Assembly (NCBI RefSeq): GCF_000739455.1
Contig: NZ_CP009211.1
Span: forward strand, 62,001-126,000
Direction of reading: 5' to 3'
Origin: Corynebacterium imitans
GTDB taxonomy: Bacteria; Actinomycetota; Actinomycetes; Mycobacteriales; Mycobacteriaceae
Length of the DNA: 64,000 nucleotides
Shown here piece after piece: positions 43,412-53,240 of the stretch; positions within the stretch are counted from its first letter, which is position 1; the number at the start of each line of letters is the position of its first letter. Both the position numbers and the translations under genes were made by a program. The notes beneath the pieces were generated by a model. It had not been told where the DNA came from. It made no database searches and saw only the letters and a program-made list of their open reading frames with translations.

Positions 43412-43705
43412 ATGGACGTCGCAATTTCCGGGGACTCGATCCGACTCGGCCAATTCCTCAAGCTCGCTAACCTCGTCGAGTCCGGCGGGCACGCAAAAGA
43501 AGTCATCGCGGCCGGCGAGGTGCAGGTCAACGGCGAGGTTGTCACCTCGCGGGGCTTCTCGCTTGTCGACGCCGACGTGGTCGACCTCGCCGGCACCTCC
43601 GCCACCGTCGTCACTGGCGCTGAAGACGCTGAAGACCAAGACTACTTCGACGAACGCACCGCCAACGACGACTTCGACCCCGAAAAGTGGCGCAACCTGC
43701 CCTAA
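43412..43705 (+). CDS. Small S4 RNA-binding domain protein (YaaA/YbcJ type)
   Basis: 97 aa. An S4 domain occupies about 5-65 (IRLGQFLKLANLVESGGHAKEVIAAGEVQVNGE), followed by an acidic tail (DAEDQDYFDERTANDDFD). Such proteins bind structured RNA, perhaps on the ribosome. The ATG abuts the stop of the YbjQ gene, indicating coupling. Confidence 0.87.
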   Translation: MDVAISGDSIRLGQFLKLANLVESGGHAKEVIAAGEVQVNGEVVTSRGFSLVDADVVDLAGTSATVVTGAEDAEDQDYFDERTANDDFDPEKWRNLP

Positions 43706-43750
43706 ACTACGATGGGCTTTTAACTTCGTCAGGTTGGAGGAGACCCTTTC

Positions 43751-44476
43751 ATGCCCGCTTTCAGTGCCGAGCTCGGAATGCCCTACTGGCAGGACCTACT
43801 CACGCCGGACCAGCAGAAGTCCACGTACTTCTACTCCAAACTGCTCGGCTGGGAGACCACTGGCGAGACCTACCGGGTGGCCAAGAAGGAAGGCCTCCCC
43901 GTCGCCGGCATCGTGCCAGGGGAGTCGCCCGCGTGGGTGACGTACTTCCTGGGCAACGCCGATGTGGAAAAGTTTGGCGGAAAAGTTGTCGCCTCCTCCG
44001 AGGTGTCGCTGGGCCGGATGCACGTGTGCCAGGATCCGGCGGGCGGCGTCTTCGGCCTGATCGAGCCGAAAGGCGAGGAGCAGTTCGTCGCGGCTGGCGA
44101 GCCTGGGGTGCCGGTCTGGTACGAGTACAGCGCCCCGAGCATGGAGACAATCGACTTCTACGGCGACCTTTTCGACTGGGAAATCAAGGAGTCGGAGGGC
44201 TACTACCTCGCGACGGTGGAGGGCTCGCCCTTCCTCGGGATGCGCGTGGAGGAGAACCCGGTCGGCTGGCAGAGCTTCCTGGGCGTGCCCAACATCACTG
44301 AAGCGCGCCAGCAGGTGGAGATGCTCGGCGGCAAGGTCCTCGCCGGCCCGGGAGATTCGCCCTTCGGCCCGATGCTCGCCATGCAGGACCCGACCGGTGC
44401 CCACGCCTTTCTTGTCGAGGCCCCCGAGCCCGCCCCGGAGGACTTCAGCGAAGCGGACTCGGTGCTCGAGCTCTAG
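43751..44476 (+). CDS. Tandem VOC (glyoxalase-fold) domain protein
   Basis: 241 aa with two VOC units (about 8-120 and 128-235), each with the pattern GxPVWYEYSAPSMETIDFYGDLFDW or its N-terminal equivalent MPYWQDLLTPDQQKSTYFYSKLLGW. Most resemble the CFP-30B-like group of actinobacteria; enzymatic activity is unproven. A GGAGGAG ribosome-binding site lies 10 nt before the ATG. The stop shares CTAG with the convergent hypothetical gene. Confidence 0.85.
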   Translation: MPAFSAELGMPYWQDLLTPDQQKSTYFYSKLLGWETTGETYRVAKKEGLPVAGIVPGESPAWVTYFLGNADVEKFGGKVVASSEVSLGRMHVCQDPAGGVFGLIEPKGEEQFVAAGEPGVPVWYEYSAPSMETIDFYGDLFDWEIKESEGYYLATVEGSPFLGMRVEENPVGWQSFLGVPNITEARQQVEMLGGKVLAGPGDSPFGPMLAMQDPTGAHAFLVEAPEPAPEDFSEADSVLEL

Positions 44477-45201
44477 CTCCGGAAGAAGTCGGCGAGGTCG
44501 CGCACTTTTCGACGCGCCTCCGCCGGCGTCTGAATGTAGTGCGTCGAGTGGTAGGTCTCCGCGCCCTCGATTTTCACCCCAAAAGAGTCTTCGGTCCCAA
44601 CCTGGGTAAAGGTGGGCACATCCAGGGTCACAACTTTTGTGGGAAAAGTAAGGGCGACTTTGTCGGCACCTTCCGGAATGTAGCCACACCCAGAGGAAAA
44701 CGCCCACACGGCAACCGTTTCTGCGCCATTAGCGCGGGCGAAATCGACGGCTCGGGAAGCTGCAGCAACGTCATCGACGTCCAACACCGCGCACCCGGAA
44801 AGCTGGGCCAGCGCCGCCGCCTCCGGACGGAAGAAGTGCTCCTTGGCCGCCTTCGGTCCGTCCCACAGGCTGATGATCCAGGACGTGGAGTCCCCGAAGA
44901 TTTCCCCCAGCTCGCAACTTTTCTGCGAAATGTTGTCCGTGTAGGCCACCCCGGGCATCGTGTGGTCGACTGCAGAGCCGAGCATGAGCATCGCCGCGTG
45001 GGTGATCCGGTCCGGCAACAGGGCGAGGTACTGGGGAGACTCCGGATCGTAGGTGGACTCGATGTAGCTGCGCAGCTGCTCGAGCTGGAGGTCGTCGGGA
45101 AGCTGGCGATCCACCCCGCCCACGTTGAAGTTCGGGTCGCCCTGGATGTTCTCCGGGTACTCGTCTACCAAATCCTCACCCGCTTCTCCGGCGCGATCCA
45201 C
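44473..45201 (-). CDS. Hypothetical protein downstream of the M13 peptidase
   Basis: Up to 242 aa. The start is uncertain: GTG 45201 overlaps the M13 gene by 37 nt, while TTG 45171 overlaps it by 7 nt. No signal peptide or TM segment is seen. A Cys-containing FSSGCGYIPEGADKVALTF stretch and alternating beta/alpha segments suggest a compact globular protein, but I do not recognise the family. Two copies of the ACTTTT/AAAAGT repeat lie within it (44633-44649 and 44916-44936). Confidence 0.65.
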   Translation of the reverse strand: MDRAGEAGEDLVDEYPENIQGDPNFNVGGVDRQLPDDLQLEQLRSYIESTYDPESPQYLALLPDRITHAAMLMLGSAVDHTMPGVAYTDNISQKSCELGEIFGDSTSWIISLWDGPKAAKEHFFRPEAAALAQLSGCAVLDVDDVAAASRAVDFARANGAETVAVWAFSSGCGYIPEGADKVALTFPTKVVTLDVPTFTQVGTEDSFGVKIEGAETYHSTHYIQTPAEARRKVRDLADFFRS

Positions 45202-47060
45202 ATCTTGGAGCCGGGCTCCACATCAAACGCCTCGTAGAACTCGGCGACGTTCGCGGCGATCACGTTGCAGCGGAACTCGTTCGGCGAGTGCGGGTCGATG
45301 GCCAGCAGCTGCGCGGCCATCTCCGGGCGGGTCTTCGAGCGCCAGACGCGCGCCCAGGCGAGGAAGAGACGCTGGAAGCCGGTGTACTCGCCGTCGAGGT
45401 CGCCGAAGGGGTTAAGTGGGCCGTCGTCAAGCGAGCGCTCCTTGAGGTAGCGCTCGTAGGCCACGACGGCGATGCCGAGTCCGCCGAGGTCGCCGATGTT
45501 CTCGCCGAGGGTGAACTCGCCGTTGACGCCCCGGGAGTCCTCGCCGAGGACGGACGGGACCAGGCCGTCGAACTGGTCGACGAGCTGCTTGGTCAGCGCC
45601 TCGAAGTTCGCGCGGTCCTCATCGGTCCACCAGGAGTTGAGGTTGCCCGCGCCGTCGTAGCGTGAGCCCTGGTCGTCGAAGCCGTGGCCGATCTCATGCC
45701 CGATGACCGCGCCGATCGCGCCGAAGTTCTCGGCTGCGTCCGCCTCCGGATCGAAGAACGGCGGCTGCAGGATCGCGGCGGGGAAGGTGATGTCGTTGAC
45801 CACCGGGTTGTAGAAGGCGTTGACCGTCTGCGGGGTGGTCACCCACTCGGAGCGATCCGCGGGCTTTCCGATCTTGGACAGCTGGTAGTCGTGCTCGAAG
45901 GCGCTGCCGCGGCGAACATTGTCGACTAATTGTTCCGGGTCAAACTCCAAGCCCTCGAAGCTGCGCCAGCGGTCCGGGTAGCCGATCTTGGCCTGGAACT
46001 GGCCGAGCTTCTCCAGCGCGCGCTCGCGGGTGCCCTCGGTCATCCAATCCAGCGCGCTGATGCGCTCGCGGTATGCGGCCAGCAGGTAGTCCACCAGCTC
46101 AAGCATGTGCTGCTTGCTCGAGGGCGGGAAGTGCTTCTCGACGTACACCTGCCCAATCTCCTCGCCCACCAAAGACTCAGCGAGGCCGACTGCGCGCTTC
46201 CACCGGTCGCGCTGCTCGGTCGCCCCGGAGAGCTTCGTGCCGTAGAACTCGAAGTTCGCCTGCCCGATCTCCTCGGTGAGCACGCCGGCGCGGGCGCGCA
46301 GGATGTTCCACGCGGCCCACAGCTGCCAATCCGCCAGGGTTTCGGGGCGCAGCATGGCGTCCAGGTCCTCGATGTATGAGGGCATCATGGCGATGACCTT
46401 GCCGTCGTCAAGCCCGGAGGCACGCAGCAGCGCCTGGACGTTTGAGGGGAGTGCATCCAGCGTGGTCGGGTTGTAGGTGGCCATCGCGTCGCGGGAGCGG
46501 ACCACGTCCCAGTGGCTGCTGGCGAGGCTGGACTCTAAGTTGACGATGCGCTCGGCAGCAGTTTTCGGATCCAGACCCAACAGGTACATCGGCGGCAGGA
46601 AGCCGAGCATGCGCGCGACGTGTTCCTTGTACGCGGCGAGTGTTTCCGCGTGCTCCTCGGCGCGGTAGTAGGCCTCGTCCGGCAGGCCCAGGCCGGACTG
46701 GACGAGGTAGGCGACGGCGTCTTCGGATTGGGAGTCCTTCTCCACCCAGTAGGTGAGCGGCGCACCGATGCCGACCCGCTCAAGCTCCCCGAGCGCGCGG
46801 GCGAAGTCCTCCACACTTTTCACCGAAAGTTTGGTCAGGTCCGCATCCAGCGGAGATACACCGGCACCGTTGACGGTGTCGGTATCCATGAAGGAGGCGT
46901 ACAGGGTGGCACCAAGGCTGTCGCCTTGCCGCAGCAGGGCGCGGACGTCCTCCTCCGACTTGTCGCGCAGGGCGTAGAAGGCTCCATCGATGCCGCGGTC
47001 GGCGGGAATCTCGTGCTCGCGCACCCAGTCGCCGTTGACTAACTCAAATAAGTCATGCAT
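45165..47060 (-). CDS. M13 family metallopeptidase (neprilysin/PepO-like)
   Basis: 631 aa. The zinc motif HEIGHGFDDQGSRYD and the third-ligand motif GENIGDLGGLGIA are intact, as is NAFYNPVVNDITFPAAILQPPFF, which is typical of M13. No signal peptide is evident, so it is probably a cytoplasmic oligopeptidase, like PepO. The start HDLFELVNGDWVREHEIPADR matches the family N-terminus. It lies 18 bp downstream of the cutinase-like gene. Confidence 0.93.
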   Translation of the reverse strand: MHDLFELVNGDWVREHEIPADRGIDGAFYALRDKSEEDVRALLRQGDSLGATLYASFMDTDTVNGAGVSPLDADLTKLSVKSVEDFARALGELERVGIGAPLTYWVEKDSQSEDAVAYLVQSGLGLPDEAYYRAEEHAETLAAYKEHVARMLGFLPPMYLLGLDPKTAAERIVNLESSLASSHWDVVRSRDAMATYNPTTLDALPSNVQALLRASGLDDGKVIAMMPSYIEDLDAMLRPETLADWQLWAAWNILRARAGVLTEEIGQANFEFYGTKLSGATEQRDRWKRAVGLAESLVGEEIGQVYVEKHFPPSSKQHMLELVDYLLAAYRERISALDWMTEGTRERALEKLGQFQAKIGYPDRWRSFEGLEFDPEQLVDNVRRGSAFEHDYQLSKIGKPADRSEWVTTPQTVNAFYNPVVNDITFPAAILQPPFFDPEADAAENFGAIGAVIGHEIGHGFDDQGSRYDGAGNLNSWWTDEDRANFEALTKQLVDQFDGLVPSVLGEDSRGVNGEFTLGENIGDLGGLGIAVVAYERYLKERSLDDGPLNPFGDLDGEYTGFQRLFLAWARVWRSKTRPEMAAQLLAIDPHSPNEFRCNVIAANVAEFYEAFDVEPGSKMWIAPEKRVRIW

Positions 47061-47078
47061 GCCCCCACTCTAACGGGT

Positions 47079-47933
47079 TTAGGCGTGCGAGATAATCCAA
47101 TCCGAGGCCTCGCGCTGGTCCCACAGTGTGTAGCCGCCGTGCGCGCCCATCCCGTGGAACACTCCCAGGGAAGCAAGCCCAAGCGAGCGGAACAGCTCGT
47201 TGAACTGCTGTGCCGGCAGCTGGCCGCCGCGCAAGTTCGTCTTCAGAGCGGGCGCGACCAGCGGGCGGTAGCTTTCCTGGGTAGAGCAGACGATGTCGGC
47301 AGAGTTGCAGATCTCCAGCACCCGCGGGCCAAGCTCGCCGTAGCCGCCCTTGAGCTCGCCGAGCGCGCCACGCGATGCCGGCGAGGTGATGCGGGAGAGC
47401 GCTGCCCCGTTGCCGCCCTGGTAGGGATTGGCGAAGAGCGCGGCGGAGTCGACGCGATCCGGGTCAATGGGTCCGTTGCCGTGGGCGATATCGCGCAGCA
47501 GGCGTGCGGCGATGTCCGCGCCAAGCGAGTAGCCGGTAAAGCTAAACGTGGCGCCGGGGCAGGCGTTGGACAGACGGCGCACGGTCCGCACCGTCTCGTT
47601 GTAGCCGTCGGCAGACGAGGCGTAGTAGTTGTTCGCCGCGAACGGGGTGGCGTGGTAGGACACCCACAGCGGCTGGACCTTTCCGCCCGTGCCCAACTGG
47701 GTGAGGATGCCGGTGAGGAAGACGTTGCCGCCGTGCGGCATCGCGTTCGGGATGCCCGGGGCGGTGTTCGCCCCGCCCGGCACAGCGATGAGGTACTTCT
47801 TGGTGCACCCCTGCTGCTCAACCAGCTGGTCCGTGTTTTCGGAGGGTTGAATCGGGGCGGCGGTCGCTGCAGGTGCCGAGGTGAAGGCGAAAAGCGCAGC
47901 GGCGACCGCCGCTACCAGACGGGAACGGCGCAT
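47079..47933 (-). CDS. Secreted cutinase-family serine esterase
   Basis: 284 aa. The Sec signal peptide ends near residue 26 (ATAAP). The nucleophile is in FTGYSLGADIAARLL, the Asp is probably in the ADIVCSTQ segment with a Cys pair, and the His is near the C-terminus (GAHGGYTLW). Similar corynebacterial and mycobacterial proteins act on envelope lipids. It starts 7 bp after the emb stop, so it is probably co-transcribed with emb. Confidence 0.8.
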   Translation of the reverse strand: MRRSRLVAAVAAALFAFTSAPAATAAPIQPSENTDQLVEQQGCTKKYLIAVPGGANTAPGIPNAMPHGGNVFLTGILTQLGTGGKVQPLWVSYHATPFAANNYYASSADGYNETVRTVRRLSNACPGATFSFTGYSLGADIAARLLRDIAHGNGPIDPDRVDSAALFANPYQGGNGAALSRITSPASRGALGELKGGYGELGPRVLEICNSADIVCSTQESYRPLVAPALKTNLRGGQLPAQQFNELFRSLGLASLGVFHGMGAHGGYTLWDQREASDWIISHA

Positions 47934-47940
47934 GGGCGTT

Positions 47941-50900
47941 TTACTCTTCCGGATCGCGGATCTTCATCGGGCCCGGAGTCCACCAGCCCGATCGAACTAC
48001 CTCATCGTAGTCTATCTCCGCGTTTTCCGGGATCTCACCGACGGAGTTGGTCCGGCGCTCGTACTTCGCGATCGAGCCCCAGTCGCGCTGCCAGTCGGTC
48101 TTGAGGTAGCCCGGGATCTCGTAGGAGTAGTTCACGGCCTCCGCGGTCGACAGCGCGCCGCCGCCCAGGAAGTCCATGAAGTCCGAGAGCTGCTGCTTGC
48201 CGGGGGCGTCCGGCATGATGCGGTACTCGGGGATCTCGGTGACGCCCGCGTAGTGGCTAAACGTGCGCTGGCAGGGGTACTGGAAGGCGACGGACCAGTC
48301 GAGCAGGCCGGGAGTTTCGGCGTCGAAACGCTTGCCCAGCGGTGCCAGCTGCGGGTTGCGCAGCGGAGTGACCGCCAGCCAGTCCTTTTCCGCCAGCGAG
48401 GTGTCCTCGGCGGCCAGGCGGACCACGTCGGCGTCTTCCGGCAGGTCGGCGACGGGGTAGCGCAGGTTGCGCCACAGCGGGGTCGGGCCTTGGTCGAGCA
48501 TCTCTGCCTCGCCAAGCTTCTCCACACCGCCGTCGGTGCGTGTGCCGTACTCCAGCTTCAGCTCGGTGCCCTCCTGCTCCACGCCGTTGATGTCGTGGTG
48601 GGCGATGCGGCCAGCGACCGAGGTGACGAGCAGCGGCGCGTTGTCATTGGTTTCCGGCAGCTCGTACCAGGTGGTGGTGAGCTTGGCGCCGGCGGAAGGA
48701 TCGTCCTCGAAGGTGCCGAGCACCGGCACGCGCGTGTAGTCGAGGTTGAACGGCAGGCGCACCGTCGAGCCGTTGACGCCGCGCATGGAGTCGGGGCGGT
48801 TGCCCTGCGTGTTTGTGGTCGTCGTCGACTGCTTCTCTTCGCTCAGGTCGGCCTGTGTCGGTTCGGCGTCCGTCTCGCCAGTCGAGCTATCGCTTGTCGA
48901 CGCCTCCTGCTCCGCCAAGTCCGAAGCGTTCGCATTCTCGCTCACGATGAAGGCAGGCACGCCGTCCGGAGTGAACCCGCGGGACTCGCTGCCTGCGTCG
49001 AGGGAGCGGCCCAGCGGGACGCCGTCGATTGGCGTGAGGAAGGAATCGTTCGTGTCCTCCTCCAGCAGTACCTCGTTGGCCAGGGCGCAGTGGTTGCCTG
49101 CAAAGCTCCGCACGTTGCCCATGCCCACCGAGTACGCCGGCGCCTGGGAGGCGAATGCCTTGACGAAGGTGAGGCAGGAAAACGCGACCATGGCGATCGC
49201 CATCACTGCGATCGGTGCCGACATGATGCCGACCCACTTGCCGCCCACCTTGTACTCGGTCTGGTCCTTGCGGAAGGACTGGATGACACCCACCAGCGCG
49301 ATGAGCAGGGAGATGGCGAGCATGATCGTGTTCGCTTCCACGCCCTTGAGCTGGACTGTCTTGTCCCACCACGGCACGCCGAAGGAGGAGACGTACCACC
49401 AGGCGTTCCACCCGGCCAGGGTCATCGCCATGAGGAAGCAGACCGCCGCAATGGCGAGGGTGCGGTTGCGCTTGGACTGCAGCGCGATGTGCGAGAGCAC
49501 CACCGCGCCGAGGGCCGCGACCGCGCCGCCGATACCTGCGTAGATGCCGAAGTGGTGCGTCCACTTCGTGGGCGTGAACATGAGGAAGAAGGTGGCCAGC
49601 CCCACAATGTAGAGCATGCGGCCGGTGACGTCCTTGGTCACGCCCGGCACCTTGCCGAAGCGGGTGACCGCCCACCCGATGAGGATGAGGCAGAAGAGGA
49701 AGACGAACATGGGGAAGCGGCGCGTCATCGAGCCGTCGACAGACTGCTGGAAGAGCGTGCCGTAGCGCACCCACTCCGAGTACCACTCGAGTGCCGGGCC
49801 GACCTCGGAGCGCACCGCGGTCGCCTCCAGCACGGTCGCCAGCGTCTGGTCCTTAAACACCGGGACGAAAACAGCCAGTCCCGCGCCCAGGAAGACGGCG
49901 ACGTACGCCAGGCCGGGCGCGATGTGGCGGCGCGCGTTCATGATGCGGAAGACCCGCGGCAGGCACACGAGGAACACGCCGACCGCGGCGAGGCCGGTCG
50001 GGCCGCACGCGAGCGTGATCGCCGCAGTGACCGTGCCCCACGCGGCGGGGGCGAGGCGATCGGTGGCGATGGTGCGCTCAAACAGCGCCCACGTGGTGAT
50101 GATGCCGAGCGCGATGATCGGTTCCGGGCGCGTGCCGTTGTTGTAGGGCAGCCAGAAGGCCAGGAAGATGAAGGCGGCCGTCCAGTGCGCCATGCGGCGG
50201 TCAGCTACTGCAGTGCCCAGGCGCGGCAGGATCTCGCGCGAGAGGATCCACCACGTCAACAGAGCCGCGGCGAGCGTTGGCAGGCGCATCCACATCGACG
50301 CGGTGGTCACGTACGAGAGCAGTGAGAGTATGTCGTAGAACGGAGACCCGAAGGGGGCCTCCGGGACGCCGTACCAGCGGTAGTAGTTCGCCATGTAGTC
50401 CGACTCGGTGGCCACGCGCGCCATGGTGAGCAGGAAGCCGTCGTCGGAAGTGTTCGCGCCGAAGACGTGCCAGAAGCCGAGGATGGCCACGACCACGCCG
50501 TCGAGCGCGGTGAAGGTGCGCCAGCGGGAACCAAAGGCGGGCAGGTTGCGCCCGTCGTAGCGGTCCAGGCGGCGCAGCGCCCACAGCCCGATCAGCGCGG
50601 CGATGAGTCCGCCGCACATGGCGATGAGCTTGACCAGGGTGGGCGAGGAGGTGAACCGGGAGTTGATGTCGACGGAGGCGTGCAGGCCGGCGTCGATAAG
50701 CATGCCCGAGGCCTCGGGCTTGAGCTCGGTGTACAGGCCGGTGAACTGCGGGCGGTAGTCATCCTCGGACTCCTCCACGAAGGTGGTGCCCGGGATGGCG
50801 ACGGTCATGCCCTCGTTGGTCTGGCGGACCTCGAGGACGGCCTCGCGCGGCAGGGCGCCGACCTCCTCGGCGCTGAGCTCGAAGACGACTTCGTCGAGGG

Positions 50901-51246
50901 CGGAGACCACCAGGCCGCCGTCGGGGGAGGTGACAAAGAGGCCGCGGTAGGTCGCGTCCTCGGAGGATTCCGGCAGCGTCGACAGGATGGTCGACTGGCC
51001 TTCGCGCAGCTCATCGACGGCGCTGAGCGGGATCGTCAGCGACACGTCCTGCGGGGCCAGCGAGATCAGCGGCGCGTTTACCGACGCCACCGTATCGTTC
51101 TGCGGCCAGGACACCTTGGACTGGACCTGGTTGACCGGCAGGAAAGGGGTGAGGACGAGCAGCGCGAAGGCGAGGATGCCCGACACAATCGCCGTGTTAA
51201 TCAGCGACTGGGGAGCCTTGGATTGCACATCAGTAACAGTTGCCAC
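47941..51246 (-). CDS. emb: Arabinosyltransferase Emb (EmbC/EmbA/EmbB family)
   Basis: 1101 aa, GT-C fold with about 13 TM segments in the first two thirds and an extracytoplasmic C-terminal carbohydrate-binding region. The GT-C acidic motif is in GANTSDDGFLLTMARVA; GTRPEPIIALG is the conserved motif in the following segment. It extends arabinan of arabinogalactan using decaprenyl-phospho-arabinose and is the target class of ethambutol. The GTG start follows AAGGTGA. A low-complexity Thr/Glu/Ser stretch near residue 800 looks like a linker. It lies 28 bp after aftA. Confidence 0.93.
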   Translation of the reverse strand: MATVTDVQSKAPQSLINTAIVSGILAFALLVLTPFLPVNQVQSKVSWPQNDTVASVNAPLISLAPQDVSLTIPLSAVDELREGQSTILSTLPESSEDATYRGLFVTSPDGGLVVSALDEVVFELSAEEVGALPREAVLEVRQTNEGMTVAIPGTTFVEESEDDYRPQFTGLYTELKPEASGMLIDAGLHASVDINSRFTSSPTLVKLIAMCGGLIAALIGLWALRRLDRYDGRNLPAFGSRWRTFTALDGVVVAILGFWHVFGANTSDDGFLLTMARVATESDYMANYYRWYGVPEAPFGSPFYDILSLLSYVTTASMWMRLPTLAAALLTWWILSREILPRLGTAVADRRMAHWTAAFIFLAFWLPYNNGTRPEPIIALGIITTWALFERTIATDRLAPAAWGTVTAAITLACGPTGLAAVGVFLVCLPRVFRIMNARRHIAPGLAYVAVFLGAGLAVFVPVFKDQTLATVLEATAVRSEVGPALEWYSEWVRYGTLFQQSVDGSMTRRFPMFVFLFCLILIGWAVTRFGKVPGVTKDVTGRMLYIVGLATFFLMFTPTKWTHHFGIYAGIGGAVAALGAVVLSHIALQSKRNRTLAIAAVCFLMAMTLAGWNAWWYVSSFGVPWWDKTVQLKGVEANTIMLAISLLIALVGVIQSFRKDQTEYKVGGKWVGIMSAPIAVMAIAMVAFSCLTFVKAFASQAPAYSVGMGNVRSFAGNHCALANEVLLEEDTNDSFLTPIDGVPLGRSLDAGSESRGFTPDGVPAFIVSENANASDLAEQEASTSDSSTGETDAEPTQADLSEEKQSTTTTNTQGNRPDSMRGVNGSTVRLPFNLDYTRVPVLGTFEDDPSAGAKLTTTWYELPETNDNAPLLVTSVAGRIAHHDINGVEQEGTELKLEYGTRTDGGVEKLGEAEMLDQGPTPLWRNLRYPVADLPEDADVVRLAAEDTSLAEKDWLAVTPLRNPQLAPLGKRFDAETPGLLDWSVAFQYPCQRTFSHYAGVTEIPEYRIMPDAPGKQQLSDFMDFLGGGALSTAEAVNYSYEIPGYLKTDWQRDWGSIAKYERRTNSVGEIPENAEIDYDEVVRSGWWTPGPMKIRDPEE

Positions 51247-51274
51247 GTGAAGTCACCTTACTGTGACTGCCCCG

Positions 51275-53209
51275 TTATGTACGCACCACTACCGCAAACG
51301 GGCCGATCTGTTCCACGTCCCACTCGTCGTTATCGAAGGCTTCCGCGTTGAAGAACAGGCCCTCGTAGCGCACGTTCGGCTCGTTGGGGAAAATGTCGTG
51401 CGCCACGTGCGTCTTATAGCCTTCGCCGGGCTCCTCGACGTCGCCGCGGAAGATGAAGGCGACGGGCGGGGCCCACTTGGAGTCGTCGATGGCTTCTGTG
51501 AGCGTCTCCGGGTCGTCCCAGGACAGCTGCGACCAGGCGATGAGTTCTTCGTTGCGCAGATCGAACTCGCCGAGCGGGTTGGCGTAGTGGCTGGTAAACG
51601 CGTTGAAGCCGAAGTAGGGGTTATACGCCATGTAGTTAATCTCGTCGGTGTAGATCACCGCCTCGTTCGGCTGGTAGCCGTGGGATGTGAGCAGCTCGGT
51701 GATCTCGCCGTAGTACTGGGCGGCGTCGGGCGGGAAGCGGTCGGCGCGCTCGCCGTAGCCGTCCGTGTCGGCGTAGGCCTGGTCGATGTGGGACTCGTTT
51801 TCCGACGGGATCTGCTGCACGTAATGCAGGCAAGCGGACGTCACCACAATCGCGATGATCGCGATAATGGTCTGATTCGTCGCAAGGTTGAAGCGGGAGG
51901 GGAAGAAGTAGTCCAGCCCCACCAGGATGATGTCGGACACCGCGAGGATGCCGGCGGTGATGAACAGCAAGATGATCAGCACCTCGACGCGGAAGCCCAA
52001 CAGCGAAGTGCCGAGCAGCGTCGCCGCCATCGAGGCAAGGCACCACACGTAGCAGACGATCGCGCCTACGCCTAGCGACGCCACCTCACGCTCGCCGGCG
52101 CGCATCACGATAAAGATCATGCCCAGCAGCGACAGCAGGCCAATGATGGAGAAGGAGAAGAAGGGCAGCGGGAAGACGGTGCCCTCCTCCGGCAGGAAGT
52201 GGTTCGCCGTGGACTGGACCTCGTAGTTGCCCGAAAGCACCGCGAAAATATAGCGCCACCAGGTCAGCGCGGCAACCGCCAAGGAGGACACGCCGATGAT
52301 CAGCAGGCGGATAATAGGGCGCGCATCGCTGGTGGTCAGGAAGGCGACCAGAAACGCCATCGTCACCACAAATAGCGCGGCAATGGCGGTAAATAGCGTG
52401 TAGAAGCTGGCGGAGATTCCCAGGTAGAGCGCCATGAAGATGATAGCGTTGCGTGATCCGAGCAGCGCGCGGTACGTAATCACCGTGGCGGCGGGGAAGA
52501 ACATGGCGACGAGCGCCGCGTAGGGCTCATCCGGCGTCTCCGTCAGCACGACCGCGGTGGTGAAGGTGGCGATCGCGCAGGCAATCGGCAGCGAGCCGAC
52601 AATCTTCTGCCACACCGGCACTAGCATCGCCGCGCCCGCCGCCAGCGTAATCAGCGCCCAGGGCTGGAAGACCTCCCAGCCCGGCACGCCGAGCAGGTCC
52701 GCCACGCGCCCACCCAGCCAGAACCAGCCAATGGGATAGAAGGACGGCAGGTCCACGTAGTTCATGTCCGCGTTGGCGGCCGTTTCCGTCATCCGCGACA
52801 AAAACTGGGTGCGAAATCCCTGGTCTACCTGGATACCGTCGAGCCACAGGCGGGTCGCGGACAGCGGGATCCCCAGCGCGGTGACCACCAGGGCCGGGGC
52901 CGTGAGGTGCATGATGATGCCGTTGAACCACTTCCGGGTGCCGCGCAGCCAGAGGACCGCGCAGACCAGACTCACAATGAGCACGATCAGCGAGCCGGCA
53001 GAGGACAGCGCACGAATCGCCATGGAGGTGTTGTAGGCGGGCAGGGACACCGAGTGCAGCACGAACCAGACGAGCGTGGTGATAAGCGCACCGAGCCCGC
53101 CAGCAAGAAGCGTGCGAATGAGAGTCTGCTGCGCGGAAAGCGGATCCGGGGCGTAGCCAGTGGTGCGCAGACCCTCCGGGGTCTCCTCAACGGTAGCTGT
53201 CGTGGTCAT
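51275..53209 (-). CDS. aftA: Galactan 5-O-arabinofuranosyltransferase AftA
   Basis: 644 aa GT-C enzyme with about 11-13 TM segments and a soluble C-terminus. It adds the first arabinofuranose to galactan from decaprenyl-phospho-arabinose. Assigned from the emb neighbour and family features such as the first-loop GIQVDQGFRTQFLSRMTETA, PSFYPIGWFWLGGR and ETPDEPYAALVAMFFPAA. ATG 53209 is preferred to a longer frame at 53251; a GAGGG stretch lies close upstream. It is followed by emb, as in C. glutamicum and mycobacteria. Confidence 0.9.
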   Translation of the reverse strand: MTTTATVEETPEGLRTTGYAPDPLSAQQTLIRTLLAGGLGALITTLVWFVLHSVSLPAYNTSMAIRALSSAGSLIVLIVSLVCAVLWLRGTRKWFNGIIMHLTAPALVVTALGIPLSATRLWLDGIQVDQGFRTQFLSRMTETAANADMNYVDLPSFYPIGWFWLGGRVADLLGVPGWEVFQPWALITLAAGAAMLVPVWQKIVGSLPIACAIATFTTAVVLTETPDEPYAALVAMFFPAATVITYRALLGSRNAIIFMALYLGISASFYTLFTAIAALFVVTMAFLVAFLTTSDARPIIRLLIIGVSSLAVAALTWWRYIFAVLSGNYEVQSTANHFLPEEGTVFPLPFFSFSIIGLLSLLGMIFIVMRAGEREVASLGVGAIVCYVWCLASMAATLLGTSLLGFRVEVLIILLFITAGILAVSDIILVGLDYFFPSRFNLATNQTIIAIIAIVVTSACLHYVQQIPSENESHIDQAYADTDGYGERADRFPPDAAQYYGEITELLTSHGYQPNEAVIYTDEINYMAYNPYFGFNAFTSHYANPLGEFDLRNEELIAWSQLSWDDPETLTEAIDDSKWAPPVAFIFRGDVEEPGEGYKTHVAHDIFPNEPNVRYEGLFFNAEAFDNDEWDVEQIGPFAVVVRT

Positions 53210-53240
53210 GCCCTCTAGTTTCGCACAACTCGGTGAGCCA

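Noticed and set aside
47881..50325. 814-codon frame antisense to emb
   Set aside because: It overlaps conserved emb coding sequence and has His/Arg/Glu-rich shadow composition with no recognisable domain.
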